Shown here in pieces: positions 30,497-41,571 of a DNA stretch of 64,000 nucleotides (position 1 is its first letter; the number at the start of each line of letters is the position of its first letter). A program made the position numbers and the translations under genes. The notes beneath the pieces were generated by a model. It was given only the letters and a program-made list of their open reading frames with translations, was not told the origin of the DNA and made no database searches. Source of the DNA: Blochmannia endosymbiont of Camponotus sp. (GTDB taxonomy: Bacteria; Pseudomonadota; Gammaproteobacteria; Enterobacterales; Enterobacteriaceae); assembly GCF_023586365.1 (NCBI RefSeq), contig NZ_CP097759.1, forward strand, positions 124,001 through 188,000, in the 5' to 3' direction.

Positions 30497-31135
30497 ATGG
30501 ACAATAGGTTTATTACGATTGAAGGATTAGATGGCGCTGGAAAAACTACTATTACTCATAGAATAAGTAAATACTTATATAAATATGGTGTAACTAATGT
30601 TTTGACTACTCATGAACCCGGCGGGACGCCGGTTTCAGATTTTTTACGCGTATTGATTAAATATGGCGGTCCTATGAATGAACCTATCAATAGTATATCA
30701 GAATTATTAATGATATACGCTGCGCGATTACAATTGGTAGAAAATGTTATTAAACCAGCTTTATCTAAAGGTTATTGGGTAATTGGGGATAGATTTGATT
30801 TGTCTTCTCAGGCGTATCAAGGAGGCGGAAGAGGAATTGATACATTATTGTTGCATGCTTTATCAGATAAGATCACAAATACCTTATCTCCAGATTTGAC
30901 ATTTTATCTTGATATTTCTCCAGAATTAAGCATATCTCGTATAAATCATAGACAGAAATTAGATCGCATTGAACAGGAGCCTTTGAGTTTTTTTGATCGT
31001 GTACGTTCTTGCTACAAAAAATTAGCTTCTGCAAGAAAAAATATTATCACGATTGATGCTACTCAAAGTTTAGAAGAAGTTTCCGTGTCTATTTATAGAC
31101 ATTTAGATTGGTGGTTCTTACATTCTCAGGAATAA
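30497..31135 (+). CDS. tmk: Thymidylate kinase
   Basis: Phosphorylates dTMP to dTDP. The P-loop GLDGAGKTT is at residues 9-17, HEPGGTPVSD follows, and the DR motif and lid are in GDRFDLSSQAYQGGGRG. It has 212 residues (E. coli 213). Its stop is 6 bp before holB, so the pair is cotranscribed. Confidence 0.96.
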   Translation: MDNRFITIEGLDGAGKTTITHRISKYLYKYGVTNVLTTHEPGGTPVSDFLRVLIKYGGPMNEPINSISELLMIYAARLQLVENVIKPALSKGYWVIGDRFDLSSQAYQGGGRGIDTLLLHALSDKITNTLSPDLTFYLDISPELSISRINHRQKLDRIEQEPLSFFDRVRSCYKKLASARKNIITIDATQSLEEVSVSIYRHLDWWFLHSQE

Positions 31136-31141
31136 TCTATA

Positions 31142-32143
31142 ATGATATGGTATTCTTGGCTAGATAGTACTTATAATCAAATATTAAATGCTTATCGACA
31201 AGATAGAGGACATCATGCGTTACTTTTAAATAGTAAACGAAACAATGGTGAAAATACTTTAATTTATGCTATTGCACGTTGGTTAATTTGTTCTCATCCT
31301 GATGCGAATCGATATTGCAATATTTGTTATGATTGTAGATTAATGAACGTAGGGTATCATCCAGATTATTATGAAATAAGTCCTGAAAATAATACTCAGA
31401 CTATAGGTGTAGATACTATACGTGTTTGTATTAATTCTCTACATAAGCATGCATGTCAAAGTAAAGTAAAAATTATATATATAGAATATGTGGAATATTT
31501 AACTGATCAGGCTGTTAATGCATTGTTAAAAACACTTGATGAACCCCCAACAAATACTTATTTTTTTTTTAAAACTCGAGATTATATGAAAATATCACTA
31601 ACGTTGTTGAGTCGATGTATGCGATGGTCTATTATATCTCCGAAAGAATCGATCGGATTAGAGTGGTTGATGAAAAATAGAGAAGGGATAAATGATATTT
31701 TGTTGGCGCGGTGTGCATTACGTTTGTGTGATGGATCTCCTATAGAAGCTGAAGATATGTTTAAACTAGGTTTATGGAAACAACGATTAGAATTGTGCAA
31801 ATGTATAAATTACGTAATTGCAAACGGGGATTTTTTAAAACTTGTACCGTTTTTAAATACTTGTAAGAATGATATATATTTGTATTGGTTTATAACTGTA
31901 CTTGTAGATGCATTAAAATGGAAGCAAGGGATAAAAAAAGGATTTTTAATAAACTTAGATCAAGTAGAATTGATTACTGTTATTACAGTGCATTGGGGCG
32001 TGGTATCTTTAAGTCGTCAGTTACAACAATGGTTGGTATTGTTACGTTATTTTCAAGAATTTACTAATGTTAATCGCGAATTATTATTGACTTATCGATT
32101 ATTAAATTGGCAACAAGATATTGTTGAATCTTGTTTGCATTAA
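31142..32143 (+). CDS. holB: DNA polymerase III delta-prime subunit
   Basis: Clamp-loader subunit. The N-terminal AAA+-like domain retains the zinc-module cysteines (C-x8-C-x2-C-x2-C, from CSHPDANRYCNICYDC) and HPDYYEISPE, TIGVDTIR, ALLKTLDEPP, and LLSRC as in E. coli. It lacks a functional P-loop, as is normal for delta-prime. It has 333 residues (E. coli 334). A run of ten T (31561-31570) encodes Phe codons mid-gene and is a potential slippage site. Confidence 0.93.
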   Translation: MIWYSWLDSTYNQILNAYRQDRGHHALLLNSKRNNGENTLIYAIARWLICSHPDANRYCNICYDCRLMNVGYHPDYYEISPENNTQTIGVDTIRVCINSLHKHACQSKVKIIYIEYVEYLTDQAVNALLKTLDEPPTNTYFFFKTRDYMKISLTLLSRCMRWSIISPKESIGLEWLMKNREGINDILLARCALRLCDGSPIEAEDMFKLGLWKQRLELCKCINYVIANGDFLKLVPFLNTCKNDIYLYWFITVLVDALKWKQGIKKGFLINLDQVELITVITVHWGVVSLSRQLQQWLVLLRYFQEFTNVNRELLLTYRLLNWQQDIVESCLH

Positions 32144-32159
32144 TGGAGTATATAATGTT

Positions 32160-32945
32160 ATGTTTTTGGTGGATTCCCATTGTCATTTAAATCAATTGAA
32201 TTATCAAGATATTCATAAAAATGTATCAGATGTGTTGAATAAAGCTAAACAAAAGGGGGTGCAATTAGTCTTGTCGGTCAGCCTTACTATGTCGGATTAT
32301 GATGATATGGTAAGATTAATTGGATATAGAAGTGATGTTGTGTTTTCTTGTGGAGTGCATCCTACATATATATATAATATTAATAATTTTGACAGTGAAA
32401 AATTGTATGTTTTGTCTTCTAAAAGGAATGTAGTAGCTATCGGTGAAACTGGATTGGATTATTATCATCGATTAGAATCAGATAGCAAAAAAAATCAAAA
32501 AAAAGCATTTAGAGAACATATTCGTGTTGCTAAAGCAGCAAAAAAACCAATTATTGTACATAGTCGCGCTTCTTGTCAGGATACTGTCACTCTTTTACGC
32601 TCAGAAGAAGCAGGGGAGTGCGGTGGTATATTGCATTGTTTTAGTGAAGATATAGATACTGCAAGATTGTTGTTAGATCTCAATTTTTATATATCTTTTT
32701 CTGGAATGATAACGTTTACTAAATCTTATATGATGCAGGAAGTCATTAAATATGTACCTTCCGATCGTATTTTATTAGAAACTGATTCTCCTTATTTAAC
32801 TCCAGTTCCTTATAGAGGGAAAGAGAATCAACCTGCTTACATATATGAAATCGCCAAATACGTAGCGTTTATAAAAAATATAAATATAGATGAATTAGCA
32901 GTTATCACTACATCTAATTTTCGTACTTTGTTTCATTTAAAATAA
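32160..32945 (+). CDS. ycfH: TatD-family metal-dependent hydrolase YcfH
   Basis: TIM-barrel hydrolase of the TatD deoxyribonuclease family; the physiological role of YcfH is not settled. Metal ligands are visible in DSHCHL (H-x-H), GETGLDYY, VHSRA and ETDSPYL, with PYRGKENQPA near the end. I start at the ATG at 32160 (MFLVDSHCHL, as in E. coli), with GGAG 12 bases upstream; an upstream TTG at 32121 would overlap holB. 261 residues. Same tmk-holB-ycfH order as E. coli. Confidence 0.93.
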   Translation: MFLVDSHCHLNQLNYQDIHKNVSDVLNKAKQKGVQLVLSVSLTMSDYDDMVRLIGYRSDVVFSCGVHPTYIYNINNFDSEKLYVLSSKRNVVAIGETGLDYYHRLESDSKKNQKKAFREHIRVAKAAKKPIIVHSRASCQDTVTLLRSEEAGECGGILHCFSEDIDTARLLLDLNFYISFSGMITFTKSYMMQEVIKYVPSDRILLETDSPYLTPVPYRGKENQPAYIYEIAKYVAFIKNINIDELAVITTSNFRTLFHLK

Positions 32946-33200
32946 AACTATAATAATATTGTATATTAATCTGTATGTATAAATAGATTATTGTTCGTAT
33001 TTTTTGTTAATTTTTAGATCATGACCATGATACTGGTATTGAATGATGTTTCGGTTAATGTGAGATTCATTTATACAGTAATTATAGAATATTGGAAATC
33101 ATGCAGTATTTGTGTTTGTTATTTTAAGAATATAACGTTGTTTGATTTATTTAAAAAAATTATTGTAGAATTCATATGATTTTTAGGAATAGGATAAGTT

Positions 33201-33551
33201 ATGAAAAAAGACAATATTTTTATGAATATTATTCAAAAAAAAGTCAAAACTGATATATTATATCAGGATGAGTTAGTTACTGCATTTTATGATTTAAGTC
33301 CTAAGGCACCTGTTCATGTATTAATTGTGCCTAATATTTTGATTCCTACCGTTAATCATGCAACAACTCATGATGAAATGATATTAGGTAGGTTGTTTAT
33401 AGTAGCGGCAAAAATCGCTGAAAAAAAGAATATACATTCTTCAGGTTATCGTTTAATAGTTAATTGTAACGATCATGCTGGCCAAGAAATTTATCATCTT
33501 CATATGCATTTATTGGGCGGAGAGCCTTTGGGCCCTTTGTTGCAGAAATAA
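33201..33551 (+). CDS. hinT: HIT-family purine nucleoside phosphoramidase
   Basis: Small histidine-triad hydrolase acting on adenosine phosphoramidates and lysyl-AMP. The triad is in [13 protein letters not shown] near the C-terminus (about residues 99-110), and the N-terminal [22 protein letters not shown] is typical. It has 116 residues (E. coli 119). It is followed by lpoB, as in E. coli after loss of ycfL. Confidence 0.94.
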   Translation: MKKDNIFMNIIQKKVKTDILYQDELVTAFYDLSPKAPVHVLIVPNILIPTVNHATTHDEMILGRLFIVAAKIAEKKNIHSSGYRLIVNCNDHAGQEIYHLHMHLLGGEPLGPLLQK

Positions 33552-33732
33552 CATGGTTTAATTAAAAATACATTACTAAATCAATTATGTGTTCCTTTAA
33601 ATAAGATGGCGTACTTGTATATACGGTATGATCAGAGATAATGAAGCGTGGTGCTTGTTGTATTACATTCATATAACTAAATAAAAAATTTTTAAAAAAT
33701 TAATATTAAATTTTATTGTCAACAATAGCATA

Positions 33733-34278
33733 ATGTATTTTATGATTGTGAATAAACAAATAGCGCATCTACTTCTTAGTATGATTTTTTTATATCATAT
33801 TGGTTTATGTAACAATAATGTGTCTATTTTGACGACAGAACCTATTTTATTAATACCACAAAAAATTAATTTAATTAATTGGCAACCGGTTTTACTAAGA
33901 ATGCTTCAAAGTGTGTTTTTTTTTGATAATATCGAACGTGATAGCGTATTATTAGTAAATATGGTAAAGAATAAAACTGATGGTATTTTGCAGGCTAGCA
34001 AAATTACAAATATTTTGATTCATTATATTGTAGAGAATACCAGGAAATATAATGTTATCGATATGGAAATACTGTATTCTGTATATAGGGAATTAGGTAT
34101 GTTACCAGAAGATAATAGAAATTCTTATAGTTTTTCTATGAAAATTGCAAATTATTTAAAAGCGAATTATATTTTGTATGGTATTGCTTATGGAGATGCA
34201 TTAAAACCAAATTTAGAATTGCAATTAATATCCGTTAAAACCGGTGAGATTTTACGTGTTGTTAACGGTTCTGTATAA
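33733..34278 (+). CDS. lpoB: Penicillin-binding protein activator LpoB, shortened
   Basis: In E. coli LpoB is an outer-membrane lipoprotein that reaches through the periplasm to activate PBP1b. The globular domain is recognisable: NWQPVLLRMLQSV, LLVNMVKNKTDGILQASK, ELGMLPEDNRNSYSFSMKIA, YILYGIAYG, LELQLISVKTGEI. It has 181 residues (E. coli 213); the Pro-rich linker is almost gone. A hydrophobic N-terminus ends in HIGLC at about residue 26, a poor lipobox. Position after hinT supports the assignment. Confidence 0.83.
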   Translation: MYFMIVNKQIAHLLLSMIFLYHIGLCNNNVSILTTEPILLIPQKINLINWQPVLLRMLQSVFFFDNIERDSVLLVNMVKNKTDGILQASKITNILIHYIVENTRKYNVIDMEILYSVYRELGMLPEDNRNSYSFSMKIANYLKANYILYGIAYGDALKPNLELQLISVKTGEILRVVNGSV

Positions 34279-34522
34279 GAATATAAACGGTTCTCAATAA
34301 TATTGAGATGTGTTGGTAATATAAAAACTCCTTTAAGAGACTGAAAAATATAATACTGAGAAATAATTCAGTTATTAAAATTTACTTAAAATAATTATAT
34401 TTATTATTTCAATAAATTTTGTATCCATATACATATGTGCATGTAATTATATATTTCATATGATGTAAAATATACGATTTTATATTATTTTTATATTTAT
34501 GAGGTAACCTAAACAAATATTG

Positions 34523-35728
34523 ATGCATCGATCGACTATATTGTTTATTGCTCTACGTTATATTTCAGGAAAATCGATAGATCAATTTGGTCGGCATATT
34601 TATTGGTTTTCTAGTTTTGCTATTATGATAGGTGTGATGGCTATGATAACCGTGTTATCAGTTATGAATGGTTTTGAGCGTGAGTTAAAACAAAATCTTC
34701 TGCATTTCATACCTCATGCGTTACTCACTACCCCCAAAGGATATGTACATGTTAGAGATAAACCAAATTTAGTATTAGATCAATTACACAATATAATGCG
34801 TAAGGAGCCATTGGTCATATCCAATGTGATATTGCAAAGTTCCAATAAGATGTCGTTTGGAGTTATGTTAGGGATCGATCCAACTTGTTTTGAACCATTG
34901 TGTGGTTATTTGGTAAATAAACGTGAAAATCAATTGGTTGTAGGAAAATATTATATAATTCTTGGATCAGCATTAGCAAAAAAACTTGAAGTACATATAA
35001 ATGATCAAGTTCGTTTGCTTGTTCCTTCTGTTATGCAGATCACTCCTATTGGCCATATCCCCAGTCAACGACTGTTTACGGTATTAGATATTTATATTAC
35101 TAACAGTGAAGTTGATTCTTATCAAGTATTAGTTCATCAATTAGATGCTTCTGCGTTAATGCATTATCCATTTCAATGTGTTACTGGGTGGCGTTTATGG
35201 TTACATGAACCATTTTTACTCAGTCACTACACTCAACAAATGCGATTACATACAGACTGGATGTGGAAGGATTGGAGAGAATATAAAGGGTCTTTATTTC
35301 AAGCGATGAAAATAGAAAAAAATATAATGTCTTTGTTGTTAGGTTTAATTATAATAGCAGCAGGTTTTAACATTGTTTCTTTTTTAGTATTATTAATATT
35401 AGAAAAACAAATAGAAATTGCAATACTCAAAACATATGGTTTCACTCGCCGACAAATTATCTTACTTTTTATGGTTCAAGGAGTTACTAATGGGTTTTTT
35501 GGTATTATATTGGGAACGATATCAGGAGTATTGTTATCTCATAAGTTAAATAAAATATTATTATTTTTAAAAATATTTCCAGATACTATATTTTTACCTA
35601 TAGAAATAAAATATTCTCAAATTTCAAGTATCATATTCATGACGTTTATTATGATCTTGTTGGCTACGTTGTACCCATCGTGGCGAGCGGCTTCTTTTTA
35701 TCCTGCAAAAATTTTACGTTATGGCTGA
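34523..35728 (+). CDS. lolC: Lipoprotein-releasing ABC transporter permease LolC
   Basis: With LolD and LolE it releases outer-membrane lipoproteins from the inner membrane to LolA. TM1 lies at about residues 25-50, followed by [13 protein letters not shown] and a large periplasmic domain, then three C-terminal TM segments (about 270-395) and [18 protein letters not shown]. About 401 residues (E. coli 399). Start ATG at 34523, directly after an in-frame TTG. Its stop overlaps the lolD start by 8 bp. Confidence 0.95.
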   Translation: MHRSTILFIALRYISGKSIDQFGRHIYWFSSFAIMIGVMAMITVLSVMNGFERELKQNLLHFIPHALLTTPKGYVHVRDKPNLVLDQLHNIMRKEPLVISNVILQSSNKMSFGVMLGIDPTCFEPLCGYLVNKRENQLVVGKYYIILGSALAKKLEVHINDQVRLLVPSVMQITPIGHIPSQRLFTVLDIYITNSEVDSYQVLVHQLDASALMHYPFQCVTGWRLWLHEPFLLSHYTQQMRLHTDWMWKDWREYKGSLFQAMKIEKNIMSLLLGLIIIAAGFNIVSFLVLLILEKQIEIAILKTYGFTRRQIILLFMVQGVTNGFFGIILGTISGVLLSHKLNKILLFLKIFPDTIFLPIEIKYSQISSIIFMTFIMILLATLYPSWRAASFYPAKILRYG

Positions 35729-36422
35729 TATTCCATTGTTGCATTGTATTCAGTTAACAAAATATTATCAACGCGCTAATTTATTAATTAGAGTGTTGAA
35801 TTGCATTACTCTGAGTATACAATCTAATGAAATGATTGCTGTGGTAGGAGCATCTGGATCTGGCAAAAGTACATTGTTGCATTTGCTTGGAGGATTGGAT
35901 AAGCCAACTGAAGGGGAGATATTTTTTGAGGGTCATGCGCTACATAAATTAACTGACAGCGAACGTTCTGTGATACGTAATAAACGGTTAGGGTTTGTTT
36001 ATCAATTTCATCATTTATTGTTAGATTTTGATGTTTTAGAAAATGTAGCAATGCCTTTATTGATTGGAGGTATTGCGTTTAATCAGGCAAAAAATAGGGC
36101 ACAATGTATATTAGAGTCAGTTGGATTAAAAAATTATATTCATTCTTTTCCGCATGAATTATCTGGGGGGGAAAGTCAACGAGTGACTATAGCTCGGGCT
36201 ATAGTAAATAATCCATCTTTAATATTAGCTGATGAACCAACCGGTAATTTAGATCAAAAAAATTCAGATAGTATCTTTCAATTATTAAAAAAGTTAAATA
36301 CATATTATGGCACAACTTTTTTAATCGCAACGCATGATTTAAATTTGGCTAAACAATGTCATAAAATATTTTTGATATCTAATGGTAAAATAAAATTGAG
36401 TCAGAATGACTCGTTTAGGTAA
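35721..36422 (+). CDS. lolD: Lipoprotein-releasing ABC transporter ATPase LolD
   Basis: Cytoplasmic ATPase of LolCDE. Walker [10 protein letters not shown] at about 43-51, the Q-loop in [10 protein letters not shown], the signature LSGGESQR, Walker [13 protein letters not shown] and the switch His in IATHD are intact. 233 residues (E. coli 233). A run of seven G within the signature glycine codons is in frame. It overlaps lolC and is 10 bp from lolE. Confidence 0.97.
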   Translation: MADIPLLHCIQLTKYYQRANLLIRVLNCITLSIQSNEMIAVVGASGSGKSTLLHLLGGLDKPTEGEIFFEGHALHKLTDSERSVIRNKRLGFVYQFHHLLLDFDVLENVAMPLLIGGIAFNQAKNRAQCILESVGLKNYIHSFPHELSGGESQRVTIARAIVNNPSLILADEPTGNLDQKNSDSIFQLLKKLNTYYGTTFLIATHDLNLAKQCHKIFLISNGKIKLSQNDSFR

Positions 36423-36432
36423 TTGTTTATAA

Positions 36433-37668
36433 ATGATGTTGTCTTTGAAAATTGCATTAAAATTTCATCGAGGTTCGAGTGGTAATATTTTAATATCCTT
36501 AATGTCTTTGATTTCTGTTATTAGTATTACTATAGGAATACTTATATCTATAATTGCATTAAGTACAATGAATGGATTTAAATATGAATTAAGTAATCGT
36601 ATTTTATCAGTTATTCCACATGGGGAAATTGAACCAATAAGAGCACCATTTGTTAATTGGCAAACAGTTTTAGAGTGTATTCGTCGGATACCAGATATTA
36701 GTCATGCGAGTCCTTATATTAATTTTTATGGAGTTATTGAATATAATAATAAATGGCATGTAGTTTATGTTAGAAGTGTAGATTTGAAGCAAAACGTCAA
36801 TGAAAACGCATTACTTAATTTTATAGAAAAAGATTCTTGGAAATATTTTTGCGAAAATATAGAAAAAATTATTTTAGGAAAAGGAATATCAGAAGATTTA
36901 GGAATTAGAGTGGGTGATTGGATTACTGTTGTGACTGCTCATGATTTTCGTTCAAATAATAAATTATTGTCATCTAAGAAAATTCGTTTACAAGTAGCTG
37001 GAATATTAAATTCAAATAGTCAATTAGACTGCAATATTGCAATAATGTCTTTATCAGATGTGCAACATTATTATGATGAAACGTCAGATGTTGCAGGAAT
37101 AGCTATTAAGCTTAACAATATTTTTTCTGTTAATAAAACACTATATAAAATTCAAAGAATGCTGAACCAGCAGGTTTTTGCGCGTAGTTGGATGGAAACT
37201 TATGGATATATTTATCAAGACATTCAAATGATTCGCATAATTATATATTTATCAATGATATTAATCGTAGGTATTTCTTGTTTTAATGTAATTGCTGTAC
37301 TGATTTTATCAATAAAAGACAAAAACTATGATATTGCGATAATACGTGCATTGGGAGCTAAAAATATTTTAATTCAATGTGTGTTTTTTTGGCACGGGTT
37401 AATTATTTATATAATTTCTAGTATTATAGGCACTGGATTGGGTATTTTTATAGCTTTTCATTTAACAAGTTTAATTACGATATGCAATGATTTATTAGGA
37501 AATAAAATTTTATCAGAAGGAACTTATTTTATTAATTTTTTACCCGTTAAGTTAAATGAATGGGATATATTGTTGGTACTAAGCACAACATTATTATTAG
37601 GCTCATTAACTAGTTGGTATGCAGCGTCAAAAACAAGGCAGGTTAATTTATCTGAAATCTTAAAATAA
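36433..37668 (+). CDS. lolE: Lipoprotein-releasing ABC transporter permease LolE
   Basis: Second permease of LolCDE, binding lipoprotein substrate in E. coli. MSLISVISITIGILISI forms TM1, followed by STMNGFKYELSNRILSVIPHGEIE, PYINFYG and the C-terminal helices with ALGAKNILIQCVF. 411 residues (E. coli 414). A second ATG lies one codon in. It completes an intact lolCDE operon; lolA is at 52382 and lolB must be elsewhere. Confidence 0.95.
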   Translation: MMLSLKIALKFHRGSSGNILISLMSLISVISITIGILISIIALSTMNGFKYELSNRILSVIPHGEIEPIRAPFVNWQTVLECIRRIPDISHASPYINFYGVIEYNNKWHVVYVRSVDLKQNVNENALLNFIEKDSWKYFCENIEKIILGKGISEDLGIRVGDWITVVTAHDFRSNNKLLSSKKIRLQVAGILNSNSQLDCNIAIMSLSDVQHYYDETSDVAGIAIKLNNIFSVNKTLYKIQRMLNQQVFARSWMETYGYIYQDIQMIRIIIYLSMILIVGISCFNVIAVLILSIKDKNYDIAIIRALGAKNILIQCVFFWHGLIIYIISSIIGTGLGIFIAFHLTSLITICNDLLGNKILSEGTYFINFLPVKLNEWDILLVLSTTLLLGSLTSWYAASKTRQVNLSEILK

Positions 37669-37948
37669 GCATGTTTTATGATTTTTATTAGAGTATTATA
37701 ATGGTGCTCGCATAGATAAATTGGTTAGACCATGTAATCAGATTATTAATAAAATGTCAAATGAATACAAATATAATGAGATGATACACTTGATTATAGT
37801 ATCAAAATATATGTGATTGCTATATTTAGAGATATAAGATAGTGTGTAGCGTTCGGTCCGTTTCATATGTTTTATAGTATTTATTTACAGGTTCATTATT
37901 TCCATCATAATGATGAGTAATTACGCATGTAATAATTGATTATTTTTA

Positions 37949-39331
37949 TTATATTATATCAGTAATGTCATTTGCCATATCTACCGCTAAGCCTATGTAA
38001 TCAAGTGGAGTGATTTTTTGTAATCGTATTTTTTCTGTTGCTGGTAATGGTAGTGATTCAATAAAAATTTTTATTTTTTCAGGATTAATCTTTGTATTAC
38101 TGATGAATTTTTTTGTGCATTCATAAGATTCATGAATATTGTATCGTCGCATTACTGTTTGAATAGCTTCGCTTAACACTATCCAGTTTTTATTTAATTC
38201 GGTTAATACATGTTCTTTATTAACTGTCAGTGTTTTTATGCCTTTTAATACGCTATGGTAGGCGATTAAGGCATACCCCATGGCCATACCCAGATTTCTT
38301 AGAACAGTAGAATCGCTTAAGTCACGTTGCCAACGCGATATTGGTAGTTTAGCGGAAAAATGATTAAGCATGGCATTTGCTAATCCTAAATTTCCTTCAG
38401 AATTTTCGAAGTTTATAGGATTTACTTTATATGGCATAGTAGAAGATCCAATTGCAGTATTATTATGATTTTGTTTAAAATAGTTGAGAGCAATATATCC
38501 CCATATGTCTCTATTAAAATTTATTAATATGGTATTGAATCGTGCAATGCAGTCAGATAGTTCGGCAATATAATCGTGTGGTTCTATTTGTGTTGTATAA
38601 GGATTCCATTGCATTCCTAAAGATATAACAAACTCTTCACTGAATTTTCGCCAATTTATTTCTGGGTATGCTATTACGTGAGCATTATAGTTTCCTACGG
38701 CACCGTTAATTTTACCTAAAATTTTGATTGATTCTAATTGATGATATTGACGTATCAAACGGTATGCAATATTAGCCATTTCCTTTCCGATAGTAGAAGG
38801 AGTGGCGGGTTGTCCATGGGTTCTAGATAACACAGGAATATCTTTATAATTAATACTCATTTTTTTTATTTCGTTAATAATTTGTTTCCAAATGGGTAAA
38901 AAAATAGTTTTCTTAGTTTTAGTCAGCATCAATCCATATGCAAGATTGTTAATATCGTCTGAAGTACAAGCGAAATGAATAAATTCACTGATTTTTTTTA
39001 AATTAGGTAATACGTTTATTTTTTCTTTTATAAAATATTCTATTGCTTTGAGATCATGATTGGTAATTTTTTCTATTTCTTTAATACGTTCTGCGTCTTT
39101 AATATTAAAGTTGATTATCAGTTTATTTAAAAAATCACATTCGATTTGCGTAAAAGGTGATATTTCTTTAATAGAAATTGTGTTAGCAAGTTTCTTTAAC
39201 CAATGAATCTCTATTTGGACACGAAATTTTAGTAAACTAAATTCACTGAAAATATTACGTAAAGAATCAGTTTGTTTGTGGTAACGACCATCAATAGGAG
39301 ATATTACAGTTAAGGGCGATAATGTTATCAC
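37949..39331 (-). CDS. purB: Adenylosuccinate lyase
   Basis: Cleaves SAICAR and adenylosuccinate in purine synthesis. It has SPIDGRYHKQTDSLRNIFSE, HFACTSDDINNLAYG, SRTHGQPATPSTIGKEMAN with the catalytic His, and the fumarate-lyase signature SSTMPYKVNP (E. coli has His where Tyr is here). I prefer the GTG start at 39331: GAGG lies five bases upstream and the protein (460 aa) aligns with E. coli (456). An ATG at 39400 would add 23 residues. hflD, between purB and mnmA in E. coli, is missing. Confidence 0.93.
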   Translation of the reverse strand: MITLSPLTVISPIDGRYHKQTDSLRNIFSEFSLLKFRVQIEIHWLKKLANTISIKEISPFTQIECDFLNKLIINFNIKDAERIKEIEKITNHDLKAIEYFIKEKINVLPNLKKISEFIHFACTSDDINNLAYGLMLTKTKKTIFLPIWKQIINEIKKMSINYKDIPVLSRTHGQPATPSTIGKEMANIAYRLIRQYHQLESIKILGKINGAVGNYNAHVIAYPEINWRKFSEEFVISLGMQWNPYTTQIEPHDYIAELSDCIARFNTILINFNRDIWGYIALNYFKQNHNNTAIGSSTMPYKVNPINFENSEGNLGLANAMLNHFSAKLPISRWQRDLSDSTVLRNLGMAMGYALIAYHSVLKGIKTLTVNKEHVLTELNKNWIVLSEAIQTVMRRYNIHESYECTKKFISNTKINPEKIKIFIESLPLPATEKIRLQKITPLDYIGLAVDMANDITDII

Positions 39332-39738
39332 TTTTTCCTCTTCATAATTAATTAGGAGCTTACATTTTATATGATATTTAAAAATTACGAGTTTATCCAA
39401 AAGATAATATGTGCATCTTATTGAATATTTTTATATTTTGTAAAAAAATTTTATTTCATAAATATAGGTGATTATATGATACTAGTATTAATGTTTAAAA
39501 AATATATGGGATGATGATCGATGATCATATGTCTATGATGATAGACATGATTTTGTAGAATATTCATATGATTGATTTCTTAATATTTATTTAGGCAATC
39601 TTATTTATAACTAAATCTATGAAACTATAACATTTATTTATTTATAATGAAAGTGTAAATTATATGTAATGATTATTGGTTATATTTGATTGTAACAATT
39701 GATATTTTTGATATTTTTTAAAACAATTATTCTAATAT
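39332..39738. other. Spacer where hflD is expected
   Basis: About 400 bp between mnmA and purB. It contains a 7-bp hairpin (39529-39535/39542-39548). No hflD remnant was recognised. Confidence 0.4.
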
Positions 39739-40851
39739 TTAAGAAGCTAGAAAAGGGTATATTTTTGTAATAATTCCTCCGCCCAAACAACGTTCTTTTA
39801 AATAAAATACTGCTGATTGTCCTGGTGTAATTGCTAAAACCGGAATTTTTAAAATAACTTTAAGATTGTTGCTTAAAAGAGGATATACTTGACATTGAAT
39901 ATCGGGGTGTCTATATCTGGTTTTAACTGTGCAATATAAAGGGGATGTAAGTGCGTGTCGTTTTACCCATTGATTTTGTTCAGTAATGAACGCGATAGAC
40001 ATGAGACGTGGATGATTACGTCCTTGTGCTGCAATTAATATATTATTTGATATATCTTTGTCTATTACGTACCACGGTTGTCCATTTCCTTGTTTTACTC
40101 CACCTATTTTTAGGCCCTTTCTTTGTCCTAAGGTATAAAATGATACTCCTTGGTGCACGCCGATTGTATCTCCATTTATATCAATTATCACTCCTGGTCG
40201 TATTGGTATATATTTACTAATAAAATCTTTAAATTTGCGTTTACCAATAAAACAGATACCAGTTGAGTCTTTTTTGTTTGCTGTGATTAAGTTTAATTGT
40301 TTAGCAATATTTCTAACTTGGGATTTATTTAACGTTCCTACAGGAAATAAACATTGTTTAAGTTGTTTATAACTTAGTGTATACAAAAAATAACTTTGGT
40401 CTTTATTTTGGTCTGTACCGCGTATCAGATAAGTTTCTTTATTCATATCAACACGGCGTACATAATGACCGGTTGCAATGAGATCAGCGCCTAGATCTTG
40501 CAATGCAAATTCTAAAAAATACTTAAATTTAATTTCTTTGTTACAAAGAATATCAGGATTAGGAGTGCGACCCATGCTATATTCTTGTAAAAATACTTGA
40601 AATACATCTTCCCAATATTCTTTAGAAAAATTTATGGTGTGCAGATATATACCTAAATTATCGCAAACGGCATGAGTGTCCGATAAGTCCGATGCTGATG
40701 CACAATGTTCTGTGCTGTCGTCATCTTCCCAATTTTTCATAAATAATCCTTCTACTTTATATCCTTGTTGTTGTAACAACCATGCAGATACAGAAGAATC
40801 TACACCACCAGACATGCCAACAATTACTTTTTTTGTGCGATTATATGACAT
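39739..40851 (-). CDS. mnmA: tRNA-specific 2-thiouridylase
   Basis: Thiolates U34 of tRNA-Lys, -Glu and -Gln using sulfur relayed by TusE. The PP-loop GMSGGVDSS is near the N-terminus, the two catalytic cysteines are in [12 protein letters not shown] and [11 protein letters not shown], and TPGQSAVFY is near the C-terminus. 370 residues (E. coli 368). It is the functional partner of tusE at 13760-14089. Its presence implies U34-containing tRNAs elsewhere in the genome. Confidence 0.96.
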   Translation of the reverse strand: MSYNRTKKVIVGMSGGVDSSVSAWLLQQQGYKVEGLFMKNWEDDDSTEHCASASDLSDTHAVCDNLGIYLHTINFSKEYWEDVFQVFLQEYSMGRTPNPDILCNKEIKFKYFLEFALQDLGADLIATGHYVRRVDMNKETYLIRGTDQNKDQSYFLYTLSYKQLKQCLFPVGTLNKSQVRNIAKQLNLITANKKDSTGICFIGKRKFKDFISKYIPIRPGVIIDINGDTIGVHQGVSFYTLGQRKGLKIGGVKQGNGQPWYVIDKDISNNILIAAQGRNHPRLMSIAFITEQNQWVKRHALTSPLYCTVKTRYRHPDIQCQVYPLLSNNLKVILKIPVLAITPGQSAVFYLKERCLGGGIITKIYPFLAS

Positions 40852-41571
40852 AATTTATAACAATATAAAGTATTAAAATGGATTTATGTAGTATGTAATA
40901 TAGAAATTTTGTATTTTAAGTATTTATTTGCAAAATGTATGCGGATAATAGTACATCGAATAATTTATATGATTTATTTTTTTAATCTCTAAAATATATA
41001 TTTAAAAAAAGTAAATATTTTTAATTCATATGAAGAATGGAATCAAAAGATATTTACTTGATCTATAAAAATAATGATATAGTGTATTAAGTAATATTAT
41101 CATTACTTAAAGCAATTTAATATGTGAATATTATATTCTGCTAAATATATTGTCAATTAATTATTTTGTTCTATCAAACGTACGTTGATCGTTATTATTA
41201 CATATTCAATACATCTATAAGTTACGATAGATCAAGATAATTTTTATGTGATTGATTATTAAAAGATATATTAAAAATTTGTCTAATATTTAGATAATTG
41301 TTCTGTTTATTTAAGAGATCAGCATGATAGTCAAAAATTTAATTTCTTTCTATGTTATTAATGTATGTGTAGTGTTTATTGTTTTTATTTACATACGTAA
41401 ATTATTTGATATATCGTATGTACTAATACGGAGTGTAGTATGTAGATTGAGAATTTTATATTTACACACGTAAACAATTATATAAGGATTAATTATTTAT
41501 TGAATACAATATTTATTTATTCAAATTGATAAAAAAGTATTATTATTTATCATGTAACATGAGATTTTATT
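40852..41571. other. Divergent spacer mnmA/mntR
   Basis: About 720 bp with no gene. A 9-bp hairpin (41088-41096/41103-41111) is followed by AAAGC. No site clearly matching the MntR palindrome was recognised. Confidence 0.4.

Noticed and set aside
36172-36186. G7 run in lolD (also one near 46553 in the oprC-like gene) as possible phase-variation tracts
   Set aside because: Both encode conserved Gly-Gly positions in frame; they are coding necessity rather than evidence of phase variation.
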